The position numbers and the translations under genes are program-made. The notes under the pieces are model-generated. The model ran no database searches, was not told the origin of the DNA, and saw only the letters and a list, made by a program, of their open reading frames with translations. A stretch of DNA of 42,832 nt from Candidatus Neomicrothrix parvicella RN1. Lineage in GTDB: Bacteria > Actinomycetota > Acidimicrobiia > Acidimicrobiales > VFJN01. Below are positions 36,293 through 42,832 of the stretch, piece after piece. The stretch spans positions 1 to 42,832 of the forward strand of contig CAMDIH010000013.1 of NCBI GenBank assembly GCA_945898515.1. Direction: 5' to 3'. The stretch's first letter is position 1; every line of letters begins with the position of its first letter.

Positions 36293-37551
36293 CGATCGAG
36301 AACCTTCCTGATGTGGGAGACGACATCGGCGATGTCGACGGTGGTCTGTTCGGTGTGATCGAGATCGCGAACGCTGACGGTGCCGTCGGCCTCCTCCTGC
36401 TCACCCACGATCAACGCCAGGCGAGCGGACGACTTCACCGCCGCCTTCATCTGTGCCTTCATCGACCGATCGTCGAAGGAGCGATCCGCCGAGAGGCCCG
36501 CCTGGCGCAAGGCCTGGGTCAGGGTGATCGCCGCGGTGCCGCCGGTGGTGTCGATCACGAAACACTCCAGACGCCGGTTGGCTGGGCCAAAGACACCTTC
36601 GGCATCGCAGGTGAGCAGCACCCGTTCGATTCCGGACCCGAATCCAATACCGGGAGTGGGCGGCCCTCCGAGTTGCTCGATGAGGCCGTCGTAGCGGCCA
36701 CCGCCGAGAATCGCCGATTGGGCAGTACCCAGCGCCGAACTCTGAAACTCGAAGAGGGTATGGGTGTAGTAGTCGAGACCACGCACCAGCGACGGATCGA
36801 TTTCGAAGGCGATTCCGAGGGCTTGCAGCCCGTCCTGCACCGCTTCGCCATGGGCACGGGAGGCGCTATCGAGATGGTCGGCCATGCGCGGTGCCTCGAG
36901 GAGCAACGCGGCGGTAACAGGGTCCTTGGTGTCGAGGACACGCAGCGGGTGCGTGTCGATCTTGGCGGCATCGGCCGGGGCGATCTCACTGGCTCGGGTC
37001 CGAAGCCACGCCTGCAGGATCGCGCCGTAGGCCTCCCGATCAGCCGGAGTGCCCATGAAGTTGAGCACGAGACGCCACTGCTGCAGACCCAGGGCGCACA
37101 GATAGGCGTGGCCGAGCGCAATGATTTCCACATCCACGTGCGGATCGGCCGAGCCGATGCACTCCACCCCCACCTGGTGGTGCTGCCGTAGTCGCCCGGC
37201 TTGGGGTTGTTCGTAACGGAACGCCGGCGTGGCGTACCAGACCTTCCACGGCACCGCCGGGCGGTGTTGTACCCAGGCTCGGGCTACCGGCGCGGTGCCC
37301 TCTGGGCGAAGGGCGAGGTGACGCCCGCCTTTGTCCTCGAAGTCGTACATCTCCTTGGCCACCACGTCGGTGCCCTCACCGATGCGTTGAAACACTCCGA
37401 TGTCTTCGAACATCGGCGATTGGATGAGGCCGTAGCCAAACCGCCGGGCCACCTCGGCAAAGGTGGCGAGCAGGGCTTCCCAACGGGCCGAGTTCGGTGG
37501 CAGCACGTCCTGGGTGCCCTTGGGGGCGCGGAAGTCGGGACGTTCAACCAT
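36289..37551 (-). CDS. hisS: histidyl-tRNA synthetase
   Basis: HisS charges tRNA-His. The 420-residue protein starts with the typical APKGTQDVLPP, and has motif 2 RPEGTAPVARAW and FRYEQPQAGRLRQHHQVGVE. It also has the histidine-binding LVRGLDYYTHTLFEF, the GGGRYDGLIEQLGG stretch and a C-terminal anticodon domain. No Shine-Dalgarno sequence is present; TACCCT lies eight bases before the ATG. The end overlaps aspS by four bases. Confidence 0.97.
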   Translation of the reverse strand: MVERPDFRAPKGTQDVLPPNSARWEALLATFAEVARRFGYGLIQSPMFEDIGVFQRIGEGTDVVAKEMYDFEDKGGRHLALRPEGTAPVARAWVQHRPAVPWKVWYATPAFRYEQPQAGRLRQHHQVGVECIGSADPHVDVEIIALGHAYLCALGLQQWRLVLNFMGTPADREAYGAILQAWLRTRASEIAPADAAKIDTHPLRVLDTKDPVTAALLLEAPRMADHLDSASRAHGEAVQDGLQALGIAFEIDPSLVRGLDYYTHTLFEFQSSALGTAQSAILGGGRYDGLIEQLGGPPTPGIGFGSGIERVLLTCDAEGVFGPANRRLECFVIDTTGGTAAITLTQALRQAGLSADRSFDDRSMKAQMKAAVKSSARLALIVGEQEEADGTVSVRDLDHTEQTTVDIADVVSHIRKVLDR

Positions 37552-37559
37552 CAGGCGTG

Positions 37560-37565
37560 AGGGTA
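37560..37565 (-). promoter_or_regulatory. leaderless -10 element before hisS
   Basis: TACCCT on the minus strand ends eight bases before the hisS ATG; the bases between (CACGCCTG) hold no Shine-Dalgarno sequence. It lies in the 56-base gap after the FKBP gene. Confidence 0.45.
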
Positions 37566-37607
37566 CCGGAGCCTCCCGGCCATCCCGAACTTCGTTGGTG
37601 ATTCGGC

Positions 37608-37985
37608 CTAACTCACGCCGAGGAGGTCCACCACGAACACGAGGGTCTCGTCGGGACCAATCACCCCACCGGCCCCCTGGCGGCCGTAGGCCTTCCCCGG
37701 CGGGATCACGATGCGCCGACGACCGCCCACCTTCATCCCCGCCACGCCCTCATCCCAGCCGGTGATGACCTGTCCGGCGCCGAGGCCGAAGGAAAAGGTG
37801 TCGTTGCGATCCCAGCTGGCATCGAACTGCTTCCGAGTGCGCCACGACACCCCCACGTAGTGGACCTCCACCTGGGAGCCCACGGTGGCTTCGGCACCAT
37901 CGCCCACCTCGAGGTCTTCGGTGACCAACTCAGCCGGGGGGGCCTCTCCGGCCGGAACGTACACATGGGGCTTGTCGTCAGGCAT
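37608..37985 (-). CDS. FKBP-type peptidyl-prolyl isomerase
   Basis: The 125-residue protein is a single FKBP domain that isomerises prolyl bonds and helps folding. Conserved features are VEVHYVGVSW, a FDASWDRNDTFSFGLG strand pair, VITGWDEGVAGMKVGGRRR and IPPGKAYGRQGAGGVI, ending VFVVDLLGV. No signal peptide is visible, so it is probably cytosolic. TAGGTT lies six bases before the ATG and no Shine-Dalgarno sequence is present. It diverges from the oligopeptidase gene across a 41-base gap. Confidence 0.95.
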   Translation of the reverse strand: MPDDKPHVYVPAGEAPPAELVTEDLEVGDGAEATVGSQVEVHYVGVSWRTRKQFDASWDRNDTFSFGLGAGQVITGWDEGVAGMKVGGRRRIVIPPGKAYGRQGAGGVIGPDETLVFVVDLLGVS

Positions 37986-37991
37986 CTGTTC

Positions 37992-37997
37992 AACCTA
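37992..37997 (-). promoter_or_regulatory. leaderless -10 element before the FKBP gene
   Basis: TAGGTT on the minus strand ends six bases before the ATG at 37985. It shares the 41-base divergent gap with the -10 of the oligopeptidase gene, so the two promoters overlap. Confidence 0.5.
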
Positions 37998-38012
37998 GCG
38001 GTGCCCGTCCCC

Positions 38013-38018
38013 TACGCT
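38013..38018 (+). promoter_or_regulatory. leaderless -10 element before oligopeptidase B
   Basis: TACGCT ends eight bases before the ATG at 38027. The bases between (CGGTCGCC) offer no Shine-Dalgarno sequence. Confidence 0.45.
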
Positions 38019-38026
38019 CGGTCGCC

Positions 38027-40129
38027 ATGTCGATTCCTCCGCCGTCTGCCCCGCCTCGTCCGCACACGATCAGCTTCCACGGCGACGATCGGCGCGACCC
38101 GTGGTACTGGCTTCGCAGCGACGACCGCGACGATCCGGAGGTGTTGAGCCACCTCGCCGCCGAAAACAACTTCGTGGAGCAGGGCCTCGCCCACACCCAG
38201 GCGCTGCAGGCCGAACTGTTCGCCGAAATGAAGGCGCGCATCAAGGAAACCGACCTCTCGGTGCCCTTCCGCAAGGATGGCCAGTGGTTCTACAGCCGAA
38301 CCGAGGAAGGTCAGCAGTACCCGATTCTCTGTCGCACCGACATCGAGCCATCGCCGGAGCGCCCCGAGAGCGATCCGGTGGAGGGTGAGGAGGTGCTCCT
38401 GGACATGAACGCCCTGGCGGGGGAGAGCGACTATTTCGCGCTCGGTGCCTACGACCTGGCCCCGTCGCACCATCACTTGCTGTACGCCACCGACCACGAT
38501 GGGTCCGAGTTGTACACCATGCGCATTCGCGATCTGCGCACCGGGACCGACCTTCCCGACGTCATCGCCGACACCACCTACGGAACGGCATGGGCCGGCG
38601 ACGACACCATCTTCTTCGTCCGCCCCGACCACACGATGCGCCCCTTCCAGGTGTGGCGGCACATCCTCGGGACCCCTCCCGCAGACGACGTGTTGGTGTA
38701 CGAGGACAACGACGAGCGCTTCTTTGTCACCGTGGGGCTGAGCCTTACCGAAGCCTGGGTGCACATTTCCACCAGTTCCAAGATCACCAGCGAGGAACTG
38801 GTGATCCCCGCCGCCGACCCCACGGCGGCCCCGCGTTCCTTGCATCCCCGGGAGCACGGGCTGGAATACGACGCCACCCACGCGCCCAGCGCCACCGATG
38901 GCGACCGCTTCGTGGTGCTTACCAACGCCGATGGCGCGGTGAACTTCAAACTCATGACCACCTCGGTCGAATCATCGGGTCGTGAGCACTGGAGGGAGTT
39001 GGTGGGCCATCGCCCCGCTGTGAAGTTGGAGGGGGTCAACGCCTTCGATGCTCACCTCGTGCGCTACGAGCGGCGCGAAGGTGTGCGACGGATCGTGGTG
39101 ACCGCCTACGGGGGCGACGAACGTGAACTGGCGATGCCCGAAGAGGTCTACGACACCGGCCCCGCCACCAACGCCGAATTTCACAGCCGCACGCTTCGTT
39201 TTGTCTACACCTCCCTGGTGACACCCAGCACCGTGTTCGACGAAGACCTCGACACGGGTGAACGTCGCCTTCTCAAGACCACCGAGGTGCTCGGCGGCCA
39301 CGATCCCCACGCTTACGAAACCGGCCGCCTGTGGGCTACCGCCGGCGACGGCATCCGAATTCCCGTCTCCTATGTGCACCGCGCCGGCCTGGCTCACGAT
39401 GGCTCTGCTCCCTGTTTGCTCTACGGCTACGGCTCCTACGAGGCCTGCATCGACCCGGGGTTCTCCAGCCTCCGGCTGTCGTTGCTGGATCGAGGCTTTG
39501 TGTTTGCCATCGCTCATGTGCGCGGCGGCGGAGAGATGGGTCGACCCTGGTATGAGCAAGGGAAACTCCTCCACAAGCGCCACACCTTCAGCGACTTCAT
39601 CGCCTGCGCCGAGCATCTCGTGGCCAACAACTTCACCTCGGCGGGCGGGCTGGTGGCCCGGGGGGCTTCGGCGGGCGGCCTGCTCATGGGCGCCATCGCC
39701 AACGAACGTCCCGACCTGTTTGCCGCGGTGGTGGCCGAGGTTCCCTTCGTGGATGCCCTCACCACCATCCTGGATGAGACCCTCCCGCTGACCGTGACCG
39801 AATGGGAAGAGTGGGGCAACCCGGTGACCGACGCCGACGTGTACGCCTACATGAAGTCCTACAGCCCCTACGACAACGTGACCCCGCAGGCCTATCCCAC
39901 CATCTTGGCCACCGCGGGCCTCAACGACCCGCGGGTGGCGTACTGGGAACCGGCAAAATGGGTTCAGGCGCTGCGGTCCAACACCACCAGTGGGAAGGCG
40001 GTGTACCTAAAGACCGAAATGCAGGCCGGCCATCAGGGTCCCTCTGGACGTTATGACGCCTGGAAGGACGAGGCCTTCGTGTTCGCCTTCATCTTGGATG
40101 CCCTGGGGCTGGGGTCGCTCGCCTCCTGA
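38027..40129 (+). CDS. ptrB: S9 family serine peptidase, oligopeptidase B type
   Basis: This 700-residue prolyl-oligopeptidase-family enzyme probably cuts short peptides after basic residues. The N-terminal beta-propeller starts with RDPWYWLRSDDRDDPEVLSH, typical of oligopeptidase B. The C-terminal alpha/beta hydrolase domain has the nucleophile Ser548 in RGASAGGLLMG, Asp634 in GLNDPRVAYW and His669 in QAGHQGPSGRYD. The AHVRGGGEMGRPWYEQGK segment is a family hallmark. No signal peptide is seen, so it is cytosolic. The length fits the family. It converges on the monooxygenase gene with a 21-base gap and no obvious terminator. Confidence 0.95.
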   Translation: MSIPPPSAPPRPHTISFHGDDRRDPWYWLRSDDRDDPEVLSHLAAENNFVEQGLAHTQALQAELFAEMKARIKETDLSVPFRKDGQWFYSRTEEGQQYPILCRTDIEPSPERPESDPVEGEEVLLDMNALAGESDYFALGAYDLAPSHHHLLYATDHDGSELYTMRIRDLRTGTDLPDVIADTTYGTAWAGDDTIFFVRPDHTMRPFQVWRHILGTPPADDVLVYEDNDERFFVTVGLSLTEAWVHISTSSKITSEELVIPAADPTAAPRSLHPREHGLEYDATHAPSATDGDRFVVLTNADGAVNFKLMTTSVESSGREHWRELVGHRPAVKLEGVNAFDAHLVRYERREGVRRIVVTAYGGDERELAMPEEVYDTGPATNAEFHSRTLRFVYTSLVTPSTVFDEDLDTGERRLLKTTEVLGGHDPHAYETGRLWATAGDGIRIPVSYVHRAGLAHDGSAPCLLYGYGSYEACIDPGFSSLRLSLLDRGFVFAIAHVRGGGEMGRPWYEQGKLLHKRHTFSDFIACAEHLVANNFTSAGGLVARGASAGGLLMGAIANERPDLFAAVVAEVPFVDALTTILDETLPLTVTEWEEWGNPVTDADVYAYMKSYSPYDNVTPQAYPTILATAGLNDPRVAYWEPAKWVQALRSNTTSGKAVYLKTEMQAGHQGPSGRYDAWKDEAFVFAFILDALGLGSLAS

Positions 40130-40150
40130 CCACCCTCCGGCGCGGGGCCC

Positions 40151-41635
40151 TCAGCGATACCCCAACGCCCCGTCGTCGAGATCAGCGGCGGGGAGATCGG
40201 TCTTGTCGCTCCAGTAGTCCTGGGTGTGGCGCCACGGGTCGTGGTCGCCCTGTTGGGGCAGGAGATGCAGGCCCCGGGTGAGATAGCCCGGGTTGAAGTT
40301 CTCCGGCTCCACCCACGGCAGTAGTGGCATGCCGTGGTCTTCGGGGCGTAGCGCGGGGGTGACCGTGGCGGCGCCCCGGGCATCCATGTGCGCCAGCAAG
40401 CGAGCGACGAAGTCGCCGATGAGGTCCACCCGCAGGGTCCAACTGGCTCGGAAGTAGCCGAAGACCCACACCAGGTTGGGAACGCCGGTGAACATCATGC
40501 CGCGGTAGGTCACCGTGTCGGCGAAGTCCATGGGGGTGCCGTCGATCTCGAATGCGATATCGCCGAGCACGTTCAGATCGAAACCGGTGGCGGTAATGAT
40601 GATGTCGGCTTCGAGATCTGCCCCTGATTGCAGTCGGATGCCGGTCTCCGTGAACGATTCGATCTCATCGGTCACCACCGAGGCCGAGCCTGCTTTGATT
40701 CCCTGAAAGAGATCGCCATCGGGCACAAAGGCAATGCGCTGCTGCCAGGGCCGGTAGCGGGGGTTGAAGTGCCGGTCGGTGTCGAAGTCGGGGCCCAAGA
40801 TTTCCCGGATTCCCTCCAGCAACCCCTCCCGCACGAGATCGGGAAACTCCAGGGCCATGGCGGCGATCTGCCCTTGGTCGAGGAGGATCTTGCGCCGCAC
40901 AATCTCGTGGATCCACTCCGCGGGGATGTCGAGTTCGCGCAGCGTGTCGGCCAGCTCGTTCACATTGGCACCGGTGAAGAAGAACGTCGGCGATCGCTGC
41001 AGCATCGTGATGTGCTCGCAGACCGGGGCCATGGCGGGAATCAGCGTGGCGGCGGTAGCCCCTGAGCCGATCACCACCACCCGCTTGTCGGCGTAGTCGA
41101 GCTCCTCCGGCCAGTTTTGAGGGTGCACGATCTTCCCTCCGAAGCGCTCCATCCCGTCCCAGGTGGGGGTGTAACCCTCGGCGTGGCGGTAATAGCCCTG
41201 ACACATCCACAGAAACCCGGCGGTGAACACCAGAGATTCGCCCGTATCTCTGCGGATCACTTCGAGGGTCCAGCGCTGCTGCTCGCTCGACCAGCGGGCT
41301 GCGCGGATCTCGTGCTGGTAGCGCAGACGCGACTCGAGTTCGTGCTCCTCGATCACCTCAGCGAGGTAGGTCAGGATCTGCTCCGCCGTGGCGATGGGAG
41401 CGCCGGTCCAGGGCTTGAAGCGGTAGCCGAAGGTGAAGAGGTCGCTATCGGAGCGGGCGCCCGGGTAGCGATGGGTCTGCCAGGTTCCCCCGAAGTCGTC
41501 CATCGCCTCCAGGATCAGAAACTGCGCCTCCGGGCGCTGCTGGAGGAGATGGCAGCCGGCACCGATCCCGGAGATTCCGGCCCCCACCACCAGCACATCC
41601 ACGTGCTCGACACCCGGTTCACTGTGCCCTGACAT
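40151..41635 (-). CDS. flavin-containing monooxygenase, Baeyer-Villiger type
   Basis: The 494-residue FAD- and NADPH-binding protein has the N-terminal FAD fold VVGAGISGIGAGCHL, then FGGTWQTHRYPGARSDSD. The Baeyer-Villiger fingerprint FxGxxxHxxxWP is present as FGGKIVHPQNWP, and the NADPH fold is VVVIGSGATAATLIP. A late ATGF motif (IITATGFDLN) completes the pattern. It should oxidise ketones to esters or act on heteroatoms; the substrate is unknown. The ATG lies three bases after the SHOCT gene stop, so the two are cotranscribed. Confidence 0.92.
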   Translation of the reverse strand: MSGHSEPGVEHVDVLVVGAGISGIGAGCHLLQQRPEAQFLILEAMDDFGGTWQTHRYPGARSDSDLFTFGYRFKPWTGAPIATAEQILTYLAEVIEEHELESRLRYQHEIRAARWSSEQQRWTLEVIRRDTGESLVFTAGFLWMCQGYYRHAEGYTPTWDGMERFGGKIVHPQNWPEELDYADKRVVVIGSGATAATLIPAMAPVCEHITMLQRSPTFFFTGANVNELADTLRELDIPAEWIHEIVRRKILLDQGQIAAMALEFPDLVREGLLEGIREILGPDFDTDRHFNPRYRPWQQRIAFVPDGDLFQGIKAGSASVVTDEIESFTETGIRLQSGADLEADIIITATGFDLNVLGDIAFEIDGTPMDFADTVTYRGMMFTGVPNLVWVFGYFRASWTLRVDLIGDFVARLLAHMDARGAATVTPALRPEDHGMPLLPWVEPENFNPGYLTRGLHLLPQQGDHDPWRHTQDYWSDKTDLPAADLDDGALGYR

Positions 41636-41638
41636 CCC

Positions 41639-41914
41639 TCAGATGCCGAGAATTTTCGCCTTCTTGGCGGTAAATTCCTCGTCGGTCAGGATGCCTTGTG
41701 AATGGAGTTGAGCCAGTTGGGTCAACGCAGCGATGTCGTCGTGCTCTTCATCGGCCGCCGCCACGGGAGCGGCCGCGGCGGGAGCGGCGGGAGCGGCTTG
41801 GGCTTCCTGAGCCGCATACTTCTTCTGCTGGCGGTGGGCGACGCTGCCGGAAACGGCGGTGGCGGTGCCCACGACCATGGCCGTTCGCATAATGGGACGT
41901 CCTCTTCGAAGCAT
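41639..41914 (-). CDS. small SHOCT-domain protein
   Basis: The 91-residue protein has a hydrophobic N-terminal stretch (TAMVVGTATAVSGSVA), an Ala/Pro-rich hinge (EAQAAPAAPAAAAPVAA) and a C-terminal SHOCT domain (DDIAALTQLAQLHSQGILTD, then EEFTAKKAKILGI). SHOCT is a short helical module thought to mediate oligomerisation. AAGGAG lies five bases before the ATG. It is probably membrane-associated. It sits between a DUF6325-like gene and the monooxygenase; I recall SHOCT and DUF6325 genes being neighbours in other actinobacteria. Confidence 0.85.
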   Translation of the reverse strand: MLRRGRPIMRTAMVVGTATAVSGSVAHRQQKKYAAQEAQAAPAAPAAAAPVAAADEEHDDIAALTQLAQLHSQGILTDEEFTAKKAKILGI

Positions 41915-41978
41915 TTGTTCTCCTTAGGTCTCTCGTTGGGTTCGTAAGTGGGATGGAATCAGGGGGGGTGGAATGGAA

Positions 41979-42389
41979 TCAGCCAGCGGCAATAACGCTC
42001 TCGATGACCTCGCTGGGGATCCGGATGGAGGAGACGACCTCGCCGCCCGAGTTCACCACCGCATCGCGGAATCGGGTGGCCCACACGTGCTCAAACAGCA
42101 GGATCACGGCCGAGGAGTTCACCTGGAGGTCATCCCCGAGGTCGGCGATGTCTTCCTCAGTGATCAATCCGCTCGGCTCGTCGATGTGCGCCCCGAAGGC
42201 TGCCCCTACGGCGTCGTCGATATCGGCCAGTTCCACCGCGATGATCTCGCCCTCCCCGTCCTTGGTGACGAACACGAGGTCGATCAACCGAACCAGGCCG
42301 GATTCGATGAGCTCGGCGATGGACGGAACCACGTCGCCGTTGAACTCGTTATTAGGAAAACTAACGACCAAGATCTCTACCGGTCCCAT
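41979..42389 (-). CDS. DUF6325-like protein
   Basis: The ATG at 42389 gives 136 residues starting MGPVEILVVSFPNNEFNGDV; an upstream TTG at 42422 is in frame but unlikely. The protein is acidic and has alternating hydrophobic strands (GLVRLIDLVFVTKDGEGEII) and SSAVILLFEHVWATRFRDAV. This agrees with actinobacterial DUF6325 proteins, which begin MGPV and contain a VRLIDL-type segment. No membrane segment or signal peptide is obvious. Function is unknown. The 64 bases to the SHOCT gene contain only that gene's ribosome binding site. Confidence 0.75.
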   Translation of the reverse strand: MGPVEILVVSFPNNEFNGDVVPSIAELIESGLVRLIDLVFVTKDGEGEIIAVELADIDDAVGAAFGAHIDEPSGLITEEDIADLGDDLQVNSSAVILLFEHVWATRFRDAVVNSGGEVVSSIRIPSEVIESVIAAG

Positions 42390-42497
42390 GCGCCGTACCA
42401 CTCTCTCTCGTCTTGTCGCCAACGGGTCTCAATTCGTCCTCTCACCGTGGCATAACTACGGTCGGCGGCGCAATAGGACATCGAGAGGGCCCATCGG

Positions 42498-42832
42498 GTG
42501 AAGAACGAAGCACAGTGGGAACGGCACGCGGCGTGGTGGCAGCGGAACTATTCCCAGGGTGCCGACCCCGAATACGAGGACCACATCCTCCCCCTGGTGG
42601 CCCACCACGCGGCCGGTGCCCGACGGGTTCTCGACATCGGCTGCGGGGAGGGTCAGGTGGCCCGGCAACTGGCGGCTTCGGGTGCTCGGGTCGTGGGCCT
42701 GGATCCCACGGCGGCGCAAATCACCGCCGCCTCTGGGCGCGCCGGGGGGCCGCGATACCTCCGGGCGCGCGCCGAGGCCCTCCCCTGTGGCGACGCGACC
42801 TTCGACACCGTGGTGCTCTGCGCCGCCCTCGA
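42498..42832 (+). CDS. class I SAM-dependent methyltransferase, partial
   Basis: The frame starts with GTG, has GAGAGG nine bases upstream, and runs off the window end, giving the first 111 residues. The SAM-binding glycine motif is VLDIGCGEGQVARQL, followed by the acidic strand end VVGLDPTAAQI and ALPCGDATFDTVVLCAAL (motifs II and III of the ubiE/Methyltransf_11 type). The substrate is unknown. It diverges from the DUF6325-like gene across 108 bases. Confidence 0.88.
   Translation, partial: MKNEAQWERHAAWWQRNYSQGADPEYEDHILPLVAHHAAGARRVLDIGCGEGQVARQLAASGARVVGLDPTAAQITAASGRAGGPRYLRARAEALPCGDATFDTVVLCAAL

Noticed and set aside
40130-40150. Terminator between the convergent oligopeptidase and monooxygenase genes
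   Set aside because: The 21 bases are GC-rich but show no convincing stem followed by a T run on either strand.

Overview
This is a GC-rich chromosomal segment from an actinobacterium. The gene order is alaS-ruvX-mltG-aroE ... aroC-aroK-aroB-aroQ-pepP-efp-nusB, then pyrR-pyrB-pyrC-carA-carB-pyrD-pyrF, then mihF-X-rpoZ-coaBC-metK-priA. It follows the order I recall for Streptomyces and Mycobacterium. The actinobacterial integration host factor mIHF, the helicase-less PriA and the DUF948/DUF6167-like pair upstream of alaS agree with this. Several genes are not the usual actinobacterial versions: a type 1 PyrF, a class 1B-like PyrD, and an archaeal-type CMP kinase in the guanylate kinase position. 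Together these suggest a deep-branching class such as Acidimicrobiia, but that placement is inference.

Layout: positions 153-5543 (minus) carry priA, metK, coaBC, rpoZ, an archaeal-type cmk and mihF. Positions 5565-14534 (minus) are a tightly overlapping de novo UMP operon (pyrR, pyrB, pyrC, carA, carB, pyrD, pyrF), with no pyrE or pyrK in the window. Positions 14667-19925 (minus) hold nusB, efp, an M24 peptidase and the shikimate genes aroQ, aroB, aroK and aroC. Positions 19991-23217 are an accessory insert: a rightward lipoprotein gene, then a leftward family-of-unknown-function gene with an APH-type phosphotransferase. Positions 23322-26821 are a compact pilus-like cassette: a DUF4388-type protein, a PilT-like ATPase with degenerate catalytic motifs, and a prepilin peptidase. 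Positions 26895-33838 carry aroE, mltG, ruvX, alaS, two small membrane proteins and rarA. Positions 33994-42832 hold a truncated AbiEi-like gene, aspS-hisS, an FKBP isomerase, an oligopeptidase B, a flavin monooxygenase, a SHOCT protein, a DUF6325-like protein and the start of a methyltransferase gene.

The strongest regulatory find is at the head of the pyr operon. A near-consensus PyrR-binding loop (14559-14574) lies just upstream of the Shine-Dalgarno sequence of pyrR. A classic intrinsic-terminator hairpin with a U tract (14484-14510) lies inside the first codons of the pyrR frame. This suggests UMP-PyrR control that couples translational repression to premature termination. A second pattern is a TANNNT -10 element 6-9 nt upstream of ten start codons, most of which lack a Shine-Dalgarno sequence; this implies frequent leaderless transcription.

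No rRNA, tRNA, CRISPR array, insertion sequence or prophage was seen. No stretch longer than 300 bases lacks a gene.
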